Origin: Acetobacterium malicum subsp. dehalogenans DSM 11527
GTDB lineage: Bacteria > Bacillota > Clostridia > Eubacteriales > Eubacteriaceae
DNA: 64,000 nt
Assembly (NCBI RefSeq): GCF_000472665.1
Contig: NZ_AXAC01000015.1
Location: 1 to 64,000 of the forward strand
Direction: 5' to 3'
The position numbers were made by a program, and so were the translations under genes. This document shows positions 53,421-61,340 of the stretch, piece after piece (the first letter of the stretch is position 1; each line of letters opens with the position of its first letter). The notes below the pieces were generated by a model that saw only the letters and a program-made list of their open reading frames with translations, searched no databases and was not told where the DNA came from.

Positions 53421-55793
53421 ATGATCAATCAACCCGAAATAAAACTATCCGTTCGAAATCTGGTCGAGTTTATGCTCCGTTCCGGAAATATCGACTCCCA
53501 ATTCATCAGCAACGCCAGCGCTCTGGAAGGAACCCGAGCCCACCAGAAGGTTCAGAAGGACAATCGGGACAAGGGCTATACCCCCGAGGTATCGCTAAAA
53601 TACAGCTTCGCCTATGAAGGTTTCAACTTCCGGATCGAAGGCCGGGCCGACGGCATCATCGCCAGCGCGACCGGGATTATTGTCGACGAGATCAAGTCTA
53701 CTAACCGGCTCCTGGAATCCATCGACGCCGATTACAGCGAAACCCATTGGGCCCAGGCCAAATGCTACGCTTTTATTTACGCCGTCCAGAATGAGCTGCC
53801 GGAAATCAGCGTTCAGTTGACCTATTTTCAGTTGGACAGCGATGAGATCAAGCAGTTTCTAAAAGTCTTTAACCAAGCCGAACTGACCACTTTCTTTTAC
53901 GAGCTGATCGATCAGTACCTGATCTGGGCCCGTCTGACCAGCGACTGGGTGGCGAAGCGAAATACTGCCATCAGGGCTCTGGATTTTCCCTTTGCAAGCT
54001 ATCGCCGGGGCCAACGGGAACTGGCGGTGGCGGTTTATAAAACCATTGCCGAACAGCAAAAACTGTTTGTTCAGGCTCCTACCGGAATCGGGAAAACGAT
54101 GTCGACCCTATTTCCCGCTATCAAATCAATGGCTGAAGGGCATACGGCCAAAATTTTTTATCTGACCGCCAAAACCATTGTCCGGGAGGTAGCCGAGGAA
54201 GCCTTTGCCAAAATGGCGGAGCAGGGGCTGGCTTTTAAAAGCGTCACCCTCACCGCCAAGGATAAAATCTGTTTTCAGGCCGAAACCATCTGCGATCCCG
54301 ATCACTGCGAGTACGCCCGGGGTCATTTCGATCGGGTCAACGGCGCTATTCTTGATCTGCTGGAGCAGGAAAACCGCCTGACCCGGCCACTCATTGAAGA
54401 CTATGCCCACAAGCATCAGGTCTGCCCCTTTGAATTTTCCCTGGATTTAACGCTCTGGTGTGACTGCGTGATCTGTGATTACAACTATGTCTTTGATCCC
54501 CGGGTTTATCTCAAGCGCTTTTTTACCGATAACGGCGGCGACTACACCTTTCTGATTGACGAGGCCCACAATCTGGTGGACCGGGCCCGCTCGATGTTTT
54601 CGGCGGAGCTTTATAAAAAACCATTCCTGGAGCTGAAGCGCCTGTTTAAGGATAGCGATCCCGGCATCGCCAAGGCGTTGGGGAAACTCAATACCCATAT
54701 GATCGGGCTACGGAAACTGGCTGAGACCAGCCAGCATTATCGCCAGTCGGAGGCGCCCAAAGATTTTTTACCGCTACTGCTTACGTTTATTAATCTGGCT
54801 GAAGCATGGCTGGTCAAAAACGAGGGCAACGACTCCCACGAACAGTTGCTAGAACTGTATTTCAACGCCCTGACCTTTATGCGTACCGCCGAGTTTTACG
54901 ACGACCGCTTTCTGACCTATGTGGAAAACGGCAACGGTGATACCAAAATAAAGCTCTTTTGTCTGGACCCCTCCCACCTGCTGAACGAAGCCATCAAACG
55001 GGGGCGGGCGGCGATCTTTTTTTCCGCCACGCTGTCGCCGCTGGACTATTTTGCGGAAATTCTGGGCGGCGACCCCGACAGCTATAAGATCAGCCTGCCC
55101 TCGCCCTTTGATGTCAAAAACCGGGAACTGCTGATCGCCGATACCATCTCCACCACCTTCCGGAACCGCGAAAAAACCTACCCCGTCATTGCCGACCGGA
55201 TCAAAACAGTATTGGCGCAACAACCGGGCAACTATCTGGTCTATTTTCCCTCTTATAAATATATGAACGCAGTGTTTGAGATTTTTAGCGCCAGCTACCC
55301 GGAGGTCGCCACCATCCGGCAGGCTCCGGAAATGAATGAGGAGGACCGGGAGCTGTTCCTGGCTCAGTTCCGACTGGCACCCGGTGCTGCCCCGGCCGGG
55401 ATGCTGGGCTTTGCGGTGCTGGGCGGGATCTTTTCCGAAGGCGTGGACTTAAAGCACGAGGGCCTGATCGGCGCCATTATTGTCGGAGTGGGTCTGCCCC
55501 AGATCTGTTTTGAGCGCGACATCATCCGCGATTATTTTAATGAGAAAAACCACGCCGGCTATGAATATTCCTACCTCTACCCCGGCATGAACAAGGTCCT
55601 CCAAGCCGCCGGACGGGTGATCCGGACCGAAACCGACCGCGGCGTAATCGTCCTGATTGATGAACGCTTCAGCAGCCCCAGCTATCGCCAGCTGTTTCCC
55701 CGGGAGTGGTTTCCCCATCGCCGGATCCGAAATGCGGCCGAGCTGGAAAAAGCTTTGCAGGATTTCTGGGCGATGGCTGAATCGCAAAATTGA
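53421..55793 (+). CDS. DinG/XPD-type helicase fused to a PD-(D/E)XK nuclease-like domain
   Basis: A 790-residue protein. Residues 1-180 look like a Cas4/RecB-type nuclease domain: IEGRADGIIASATGIIVDEIKST and HWAQAKCYAFIY. Then an SF2 helicase: motif I APTGIGKT (about 219-226), DEAH (about 380), and a late motif GRVIRTETDRGVIVLIDER. Cysteines around 284-335 (KICFQAETIC, PDHC, VCPFEF) look like the XPD-type [4Fe-4S] site. It should unwind DNA with 5'-3' polarity and perhaps trim it. Codon use is GC-richer than in the genes to the left. It stands alone. Confidence 0.9.
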   Translation: MINQPEIKLSVRNLVEFMLRSGNIDSQFISNASALEGTRAHQKVQKDNRDKGYTPEVSLKYSFAYEGFNFRIEGRADGIIASATGIIVDEIKSTNRLLESIDADYSETHWAQAKCYAFIYAVQNELPEISVQLTYFQLDSDEIKQFLKVFNQAELTTFFYELIDQYLIWARLTSDWVAKRNTAIRALDFPFASYRRGQRELAVAVYKTIAEQQKLFVQAPTGIGKTMSTLFPAIKSMAEGHTAKIFYLTAKTIVREVAEEAFAKMAEQGLAFKSVTLTAKDKICFQAETICDPDHCEYARGHFDRVNGAILDLLEQENRLTRPLIEDYAHKHQVCPFEFSLDLTLWCDCVICDYNYVFDPRVYLKRFFTDNGGDYTFLIDEAHNLVDRARSMFSAELYKKPFLELKRLFKDSDPGIAKALGKLNTHMIGLRKLAETSQHYRQSEAPKDFLPLLLTFINLAEAWLVKNEGNDSHEQLLELYFNALTFMRTAEFYDDRFLTYVENGNGDTKIKLFCLDPSHLLNEAIKRGRAAIFFSATLSPLDYFAEILGGDPDSYKISLPSPFDVKNRELLIADTISTTFRNREKTYPVIADRIKTVLAQQPGNYLVYFPSYKYMNAVFEIFSASYPEVATIRQAPEMNEEDRELFLAQFRLAPGAAPAGMLGFAVLGGIFSEGVDLKHEGLIGAIIVGVGLPQICFERDIIRDYFNEKNHAGYEYSYLYPGMNKVLQAAGRVIRTETDRGVIVLIDERFSSPSYRQLFPREWFPHRRIRNAAELEKALQDFWAMAESQN

Positions 55794-55816
55794 CAAAAAA
55801 AACACCTGCTGTCGCA

Positions 55817-56107
55817 CTACGACAGCAGATGTCTGATGACCATGACAGGATGATAAAAAATCAGCCGTGGTCCGCTAAAACCCATCACTTTTCGAATCTT
55901 CGCCTGATTCGCCTGATTATAGCAGGGGCTTGGACAGTGATTGCAAAAACCCTTGTTTGCACCATAACGGCAATGATCCAGACGGTTCAAGGCATAGTTT
56001 AACAGGGCCCGGCACTCCTCACACAGATCTTGTGATCGATGTTTTTTTCGGCAATAGATTTTTATCATCACGATGAGGATTCTTTTTTCTTTATCTATTT
56101 TTCGCAT
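55817..56107 (-). CDS. YgbA/NO-stimulated-promoter family protein
   Basis: A 96-residue protein with the family's spaced cysteines: IYCRKKHRSQDLCEECRALL, RLDHCRYGANKGFCNHCPSPCY, then IRKVMGFSGPRLIFYHP. This pattern matches the 'nitrous-oxide-stimulated promoter' (YgbA) family, thought to help in nitrosative stress. It may bind Fe-S or zinc. The start could be the ATG at 56107 or one 39 bases further in. It lies just upstream-oriented with the polymerase IV unit, 13 bases after the 80-residue gene's stop, so it may share its transcript. Confidence 0.75.
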   Translation of the reverse strand: MRKIDKEKRILIVMIKIYCRKKHRSQDLCEECRALLNYALNRLDHCRYGANKGFCNHCPSPCYNQANQAKIRKVMGFSGPRLIFYHPVMVIRHLLS

Positions 56108-56120
56108 CCGGCTTTATTCC

Positions 56121-56363
56121 CTATCTTTCCTTGCCTTCGACAAACCATTTGGGTTCTTCATAATAGAGACAGACTTCCTTATTCTGGATCCGACAGGTAT
56201 AACGAATCCCCTGTCCGCCGACCTTCAAGGAAACCCCCGGGCGCATATCCAGAACCCGGTCAATGTCAAAAACCCGACCGTCCTCCCATAACACCTGGAG
56301 GGGAATAATTCTGCCATCTTCTTCAAATTTTGCAATCACCTGGACAAATTTTTTTATCGCCAT
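56121..56363 (-). CDS. small conserved partner of DNA polymerase IV
   Basis: 80 residues: KKFVQVIAKFEEDGRIIPL, VLWEDGRVFDIDRVLDMRP, GIRYTCRIQNKEVCLYYEE and FVEGKER. I recognise it as the small beta-rich protein that often sits next to Y-family polymerase genes in Clostridia. Its role is not established. The ribosome binding site AAAGGAGG is excellent and the start is 15 bases after the polymerase stop. It belongs to the SOS-type unit. Confidence 0.75.
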   Translation of the reverse strand: MAIKKFVQVIAKFEEDGRIIPLQVLWEDGRVFDIDRVLDMRPGVSLKVGGQGIRYTCRIQNKEVCLYYEEPKWFVEGKER

Positions 56364-56378
56364 TCTCTAACACCTCCT

Positions 56379-57632
56379 TTAAAAATAACCAATCGGATGG
56401 ATGATGTGATCTTTTTTGGGGTCCAGACCGCTCATCGAATCGCCGATGGTGACGGCTCGCCGCAGGGCCAGATTACCAAAACGCTTGCGCAAGTCATCGA
56501 CCGTCTCATCAAGCCGGGCCTGCCGAACCCGAACTTCTTCATTGCCGAACAGATCGAGCTGAATCGGGGTTGAGTCCGGCACCAGATCGGTGACCCGCAC
56601 CCCCATGGAGCGGATATCCGAGCTAAAATCATAATTTTTTTCAAACAGTGCGATGGCCGCTTCGGCGATTTCCCGGGTCAGATTTGAGGGTTTGGCCAGT
56701 TTTTGCTGCCGGGTGAAGCTATGCAATTCTTTGTTGCGCACATGGATAGCCACGGTCAGACAATAACAACCAGTTTCCCGTAACCGCATCGCTACACTTT
56801 CAGTCAGCATATAGATGATCAATTTGACATCCTTCAGGTCTTTTAAATCCCGGGGAGTGGTGATGCTGTTGCCAATGCTTTTAAGGATCCGTTCGTTGCC
56901 GTTATAATGCTCATCAAAGGATTTGACCGGGCTGTCATCCAGACCATTGGCAAACCGCCATAACACCGCCCCTATTTTACCAAATTGAAGCACCAAAAAA
57001 TCAAGGGATGTTTCGGCCAATTGTCCGATCGTGTAAACGCCGTATTTTATCAGCTTTTTCTTGGTGGCCGGACCCACATAGAGGAGATCTCCGACTTCCT
57101 GCGGCCAGATAATTTTTTTATAATTATCCCGGGTAATCACGGTAATGGCATTGGGTTTCTGATAGTCTGAGCCAAACTTGGCAAAGATCTTGTTCCAGGA
57201 AACCCCGATCGACACGGTAATCCCCAGTTCTTCCTGAACATCCCGGCTGATTTTTTCGGCGATGGCCAAGCCGCTACCGTGAATCCGGGCACTAGCGGTG
57301 ACGTCGAGCCAGGCTTCATCGAGGCCGAAGGACTCCACCTGATCAGAATAACGGTTGTAGATCTTCCGGACCAGCCGGGAAAAGCGCAGATACAATTGAT
57401 AATTGGGGGGCATCACCACCAGCCCCGGACATTTTCCCCGGGCCTGCCATAACGCTTCCCCGGTTTTGACCCCAGCTTCCTTGGCTTTCTGGTTTTTAGC
57501 CAGAATAATCCCATGGCGTTTTTCCGGATTTCCGCCCACCGCCACCGGGAGATCTCTGATTTCAGGATGATATAAACATTCTACATTGGCATAAAAGCTG
57601 TTTATATCCGAGTGTAAAATAATCCGTTCCAT
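56379..57632 (-). CDS. dinB: DNA polymerase IV, Y-family translesion polymerase
   Basis: A 417-residue enzyme. It opens ILHSDINSFYANVECLYHPE with catalytic Asp, and has YSDQVESFGLDEAWLDVT with the catalytic DE pair, then helix-hairpin-helix DLLYVGPATKKKLIKYGVYTIGQLA. The little-finger region spans about 250-360. It copies past damaged bases at low fidelity. A LexA-type box overlaps the downstream side of its promoter (57667-57714), as expected for an SOS gene. The downstream 80-residue gene follows after 15 bases. Confidence 0.93.
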   Translation of the reverse strand: MERIILHSDINSFYANVECLYHPEIRDLPVAVGGNPEKRHGIILAKNQKAKEAGVKTGEALWQARGKCPGLVVMPPNYQLYLRFSRLVRKIYNRYSDQVESFGLDEAWLDVTASARIHGSGLAIAEKISRDVQEELGITVSIGVSWNKIFAKFGSDYQKPNAITVITRDNYKKIIWPQEVGDLLYVGPATKKKLIKYGVYTIGQLAETSLDFLVLQFGKIGAVLWRFANGLDDSPVKSFDEHYNGNERILKSIGNSITTPRDLKDLKDVKLIIYMLTESVAMRLRETGCYCLTVAIHVRNKELHSFTRQQKLAKPSNLTREIAEAAIALFEKNYDFSSDIRSMGVRVTDLVPDSTPIQLDLFGNEEVRVRQARLDETVDDLRKRFGNLALRRAVTIGDSMSGLDPKKDHIIHPIGYF

Positions 57633-57666
57633 GACTCACCTGCTTAATCCAGCCCCTTCTAAATTA

Positions 57667-57714
57667 GTACATATGTTCTATCGTTATTCTATACCCACCG
57701 ACGCTCTTTGTCAA
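57667..57714 (-). promoter_or_regulatory. SOS promoter with LexA-type box for dinB
   Basis: On the minus strand: TTGACA (57709-57714), 17 bases, TAGAAT (57686-57691), then GAACATATGTAC (57667-57678). The last differs by one base from the Firmicutes LexA palindrome GAACATATGTTC. It sits just past the -10 element, where a repressor would block transcription. Confidence 0.8.
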
Positions 57715-57762
57715 TGACTAAATTCTTAACCTCATCCGCGGAAATTTTTTCTTCATAAAAAA

Positions 57763-57788
57763 CAGGACCAGCGCATTTACTGGTCCTG
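57763..57788 (-). terminator. terminator of the double-cubane operon
   Basis: Perfect 9-bp stem CAGGACCAG / CTGGTCCTG, followed on the minus strand by TTTTTT. It lies 11 bases beyond the end of the gene at 57799. Confidence 0.88.
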
Positions 57789-57798
57789 GAGAGAGGGG

Positions 57799-58320
57799 TT
57801 AGCTGTAGGTGGCATAATACTCAGCTTCGGCCTGCTGGGCTTTCTGGTTGCCGACGCCGCAGCGGGGGTTAAGCAATGAACAGTTTTTACCGCAACCGCC
57901 GCAACGCAATTGGGACATAAATTCGCTGAGGCTGGGGACATCGGGTTCGGGTTCGGTGACTACCGGTTCCGTGACGGCCGGGGTTGCTTCGACTAGCGCC
58001 GGGGTTTCGACTGGTGCCGCCGCCACAACAACCGGAGTTTCCGGTTCCACAGCGATTGCCACCGTCGTTGTTTCAGGCACAGTCGCAGTGACCGTTTCGG
58101 TGGTTACTGCGGCCACACTGGCGGTATTGGCCGCGACTGTTGTGACGGTACTTTCGGTTTCACCATCCGCCACAGTATTCTTGACCACAATTGCCGGGGG
58201 AATTTCCACCTGGGCGGCCAATACCTGTTCATAGCTGCGGTAGGTCGTGGCCACCACCCCATAGACAATCAGCAAAGCCGCAATGGCCGCACCGAATTGC
58301 TTAATAATCTTGATTTTCAT
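57799..58320 (-). CDS. membrane-anchored Cys-rich protein with Val/Thr/Pro-rich stalk
   Basis: 173 residues that I do not recognise as a known family. A single membrane segment near 8-26 (FGAAIAALLIVYGVVATTY) is followed by about 105 residues rich in Val, Thr, Ala, Pro and Glu, probably an extended stalk outside the cell. The C-terminal end is a cysteine site: RCGGCGKNC and NPRCGVG (C-x2-C-x3-C-x6-C). The site could hold zinc, an Fe-S cluster or exchange disulfides. It is encoded last in the operon, 27 bases after the CcdA-like gene, a natural source of electrons for external cysteines. Confidence 0.7.
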   Translation of the reverse strand: MKIKIIKQFGAAIAALLIVYGVVATTYRSYEQVLAAQVEIPPAIVVKNTVADGETESTVTTVAANTASVAAVTTETVTATVPETTTVAIAVEPETPVVVAAAPVETPALVEATPAVTEPVVTEPEPDVPSLSEFMSQLRCGGCGKNCSLLNPRCGVGNQKAQQAEAEYYATYS

Positions 58321-58347
58321 TTAAACACCTCGTTTTTAAATACCTTC

Positions 58348-59043
58348 TCATATCAGATTGAACATTGCCCCGACGGAAAACAGGGTTAATAATACGTAAC
58401 TACCGAGCCGAAACCACTGCAGCTGCTGGGGGATTTCTTTGACAATCGCTGCTGAAAGGACCCCCGACAGCAGCACCATCAGCAGCACCGGGGTCAGGGT
58501 GCTGGCGGCGGCAAACACGCCGCCAACCAGAGCCGCAGTGGCAACCGGCAAAGTAACCGCCACCCCCATCATCAGCAGTAACGGGGCACAGGGGGAGGCT
58601 CCGTAGGCAAATCCAGCTGTAAACAGCGGAATCAAACCTTTTTTTTCCTCCTTTCGTTCTTTTTTTCCCCCCGCACAACCGGAACAGTTGCCGACAGACT
58701 GGGGCTTTTTAAAATCCATCAGCCATTTGACAATCAGCACTAACCCCAGGGCGACCATCGCCAGCTCCATAATCAGACTCAGGTTGACCCCGAACACATA
58801 ACCAGCGGCGTCAATAAACTGACTACCAACCAACGCCGCCAGGGTACACAACAGCACCACTGCTGCGATTTTGCCAATAAAAAAGCTGAGAAATGCAAGC
58901 AGTGATTTTTTCATCCCGCCGGCGTGGGTAATGATGTAGCTGGACAAAAAGACTGTAACCACCGGACTGCAGCAGGTGCCGCAGCCCAGCCCTACCGACA
59001 GCGCTGTGGCCAGCACTGGAATCAGTAATGCAACTGTCATCAT
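58348..59043 (-). CDS. CcdA-like membrane protein (thiol/sulfur transporter)
   Basis: A 231-residue protein with about six membrane helices. Each half carries a Cys-Pro near the helix start: GCGTCCSPVVTVFLSS near residue 20 and YGASPCAPLLLM near 150. A cytoplasmic loop contains CSGCAGGKKERKEEKK, another cysteine pair. This is the CcdA/DsbD-like plan, in which electrons or thiols cross the membrane. Its start overlaps the stop of the activase gene (TGATG). It is next to a Cys-rich stalk protein, a possible acceptor. Confidence 0.8.
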   Translation of the reverse strand: MMTVALLIPVLATALSVGLGCGTCCSPVVTVFLSSYIITHAGGMKKSLLAFLSFFIGKIAAVVLLCTLAALVGSQFIDAAGYVFGVNLSLIMELAMVALGLVLIVKWLMDFKKPQSVGNCSGCAGGKKERKEEKKGLIPLFTAGFAYGASPCAPLLLMMGVAVTLPVATAALVGGVFAAASTLTPVLLMVLLSGVLSAAIVKEIPQQLQWFRLGSYVLLTLFSVGAMFNLI

Positions 59044-59831
59044 CAGGCCCTCTCGCTGGCAATCAGCGCCGCCCCGATGGCCCCATTAAACTGCGGATAT
59101 CTGGCCACATAGACATCACGCATCATCTCTTCTTCAAAAGCTTTGTGGACCCCGATGTTCAGGGCACCGCCGCCAGTCATCAGGATGTCGCCGCCTTTTT
59201 CGGCTTTTTTCATCATTTTAATGATCCGTTTGGCCATCGATAAATGCATCCCCGCCAGTATATCCCGACGGTCATATTTCCGGGCCACCAGCGAGACCAC
59301 TTCCGACTGGGCAAAGACCACACAGGTACTGTTGATGTCACAGGGCGCTTTGCTTTCCAACGACAGCGGGCCGACCTGATCAATAGTGGTTTCCAGGATC
59401 TGGGCAATGACCTCCATGAATTTACCGGTGCCGGCAGCACATTTATCGTTCATGGTAAAGTTTTTGACAGCATAATTTTTGTCAAGATAAATGATCTTAC
59501 TGTCCTGGCCGCCAATATCAATGATCATCCCTGGCCGGTAATCCCGGGGCGCAGTTAAACGCACCCCATAAGCATGGGCAGTGATTTCCGAAATATCGTC
59601 ATCAGCGATGTCAAAGACCTTGCGGCTGTAACCGGTGGCCATGGTATAGCGTACTTCAGCACGGCTGATCCCCCGGCGGCTACACATTTTTTCAATCAAG
59701 GCACTGGCTGAGGCATTGTTATCAATCCCGGTATTGGTGACCATCGCATCGACCACCTGGTTCTGACAGATCAATGCCGCCTTGGTATAAGTTGATCCAC
59801 CGTCTAATCCGGCGTAATAATTTCTGTTCAT
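59043..59831 (-). CDS. 2-hydroxyacyl-CoA dehydratase activase-type ATPase (DCCP reductase-like)
   Basis: A 262-residue member of the BadF/BadG/HgdC ASKHA ATPase family. It begins NRNYYAGLDGGSTYTKAAL (phosphate loop), then IIDIGGQDSKIIYLD, and NDKCAAGTGKFMEV, whose Cys together with another (SKAPCDINSTC) binds a [4Fe-4S] cluster at the dimer interface. ATP drives electron transfer to an HgdB-type partner. The start at 59831 has AGGAG 6 bases before it; a longer frame with a TTG start is rejected. The partner is the next upstream gene. Confidence 0.9.
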   Translation of the reverse strand: MNRNYYAGLDGGSTYTKAALICQNQVVDAMVTNTGIDNNASASALIEKMCSRRGISRAEVRYTMATGYSRKVFDIADDDISEITAHAYGVRLTAPRDYRPGMIIDIGGQDSKIIYLDKNYAVKNFTMNDKCAAGTGKFMEVIAQILETTIDQVGPLSLESKAPCDINSTCVVFAQSEVVSLVARKYDRRDILAGMHLSMAKRIIKMMKKAEKGGDILMTGGGALNIGVHKAFEEEMMRDVYVARYPQFNGAIGAALIASERA

Positions 59832-59960
59832 GTTATTCTCCTGTTTTCTCGTCTCGTTCAAAACCTAACCCCGTACCGACCACTTATTACATGATGTTGT
59901 CCGCATTGCAGCAAACAAAAGCTTAACAATTGGTCGGGACAGCCGTTCAGCGTTATCCTG

Positions 59961-61340
59961 TCAATCGGCTATTTCCGCTTTTTTCGGCCGCGCGGCCAGA
60001 TCTTTCAGTTTGATCAGCTCAATAAAGGCCTCGATCCGGATCCGCAATTGTTCAATATCTTCCTCATTATAATCACTTTCGACTCGGACCACCGGAATTC
60101 CCAGTTTACCTAGCTCGTCTTCGAGGGTCTGGTACTCAAAATCGTAAACCAAACAGCCCCGCAAAACGTGGTACACCACGCCCTGAACCTGGTGGTCGGC
60201 TATCATCTGTTTGATCCGGTAAATCCGCTGGTCATTGTCGACAAAGGTCGGACAAGTGCAAGGCCGGGTGTAGCGGTTGGCCAGGGAGCGCATTAAACCG
60301 TCAAAGCTTTGATCCACCACGACGGTGGGATCATAAATCGAACGCTCGCCCATACAGGTTTCGTCCCCCACCAGAATGCCCCCGGTTTCTTCAATGAGCA
60401 GCGGAATTTTGATGTTCGGGAATATAATCGGTGACCCGGTAACCATAATCCGGGGCTGCTTGTCTTTACTGACAAATTGCCTGTCTTTTTTGCGCCGGGC
60501 CAATTCCCGGTTAAGCAGGTGCAGCTGCTGACTCCACTGTGCCACCGGCATGTACGAAAAAGCATTCATTAAAGCCATCGCATGGGTCCCTTTTATTAAG
60601 GCCGGAACGTGCTTTTTGTAATCATTGAATTTCGACATTTCGTACTGGGCAAAACCCATCTGATCAATGCTTTTGGCCAGACCCTGATAGGTAATGGTCT
60701 GGCCGGTGACCGCTTCCAGCTCCGGAATCAGCTGGTAGAGTTCCTGAACATACTGCTCCATATCGGTGTCATCACTTTTAGACGTCGGCACGTGCAGCGA
60801 ATAAGTTGGGACCATTTCTTTTAACATCCCGGCCATTTTCTTTTTGCAGTCACAGGTGATCGGCACCACCATCAGGGCGCAGTCTTCGTAAATCGGCATT
60901 ACTTCCATGGCCTGGAAACCCATCACCGCTTTGATCAGCGGACAGGCATCCCGAGGCACCAGATCGTCGCCAATCGCAAAGGCGGTATAACTGCCGCTGC
61001 ATAATTTTACTGGCTGGGCTCCGACGGCGTAAATCAGTTCATGAGGCACCATCACACAATAGGTGCCGACAATTTTTGTTTCGGCCGCTTTTTCGACATT
61101 TTTCATCTCAACATAGATGTCTCTGAGAACCTTGAAAAATGGCTGCATGGCTGCTGGCGCGCCGGGTAATTCTTCCAGTCGCCGCAGATATTTACCCGAC
61201 ACCTTGGTGGCTTTATCAATAAAGCGCTGGCGTTGCCGTTGTTCCATGGCCGTCAGCTCTTTTGTTTTGTTTTCAGCGACGCCGTTAGGATCGGCTTGAT
61301 TGTCTTCCTGACTATTTCTCTTATTCTTGATCAGACTCAT
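59961..61340 (-). CDS. HgdB-type 2-hydroxyacyl-CoA dehydratase family, double-cubane-cluster-like protein
   Basis: A 459-residue protein. Cysteines C95 (GTYCVMVPHELI), C133 (DACPLIKA), C163/C165 (ITCDCKKK), C361/C363 (RPCTCPTF) and C396 (VLRGCLVYDFE) fit the ligands of the DCCP/YjiM group or the HgdB fold. DCCP proteins hold an [8Fe-9S] cluster and, with an activase, reduce small low-potential substrates. The true substrate is unknown. The first 60 residues are charged and poorly conserved. Its start overlaps the polyferredoxin gene by 20 bases. Confidence 0.85.
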   Translation of the reverse strand: MSLIKNKRNSQEDNQADPNGVAENKTKELTAMEQRQRQRFIDKATKVSGKYLRRLEELPGAPAAMQPFFKVLRDIYVEMKNVEKAAETKIVGTYCVMVPHELIYAVGAQPVKLCSGSYTAFAIGDDLVPRDACPLIKAVMGFQAMEVMPIYEDCALMVVPITCDCKKKMAGMLKEMVPTYSLHVPTSKSDDTDMEQYVQELYQLIPELEAVTGQTITYQGLAKSIDQMGFAQYEMSKFNDYKKHVPALIKGTHAMALMNAFSYMPVAQWSQQLHLLNRELARRKKDRQFVSKDKQPRIMVTGSPIIFPNIKIPLLIEETGGILVGDETCMGERSIYDPTVVVDQSFDGLMRSLANRYTRPCTCPTFVDNDQRIYRIKQMIADHQVQGVVYHVLRGCLVYDFEYQTLEDELGKLGIPVVRVESDYNEEDIEQLRIRIEAFIELIKLKDLAARPKKAEIAD

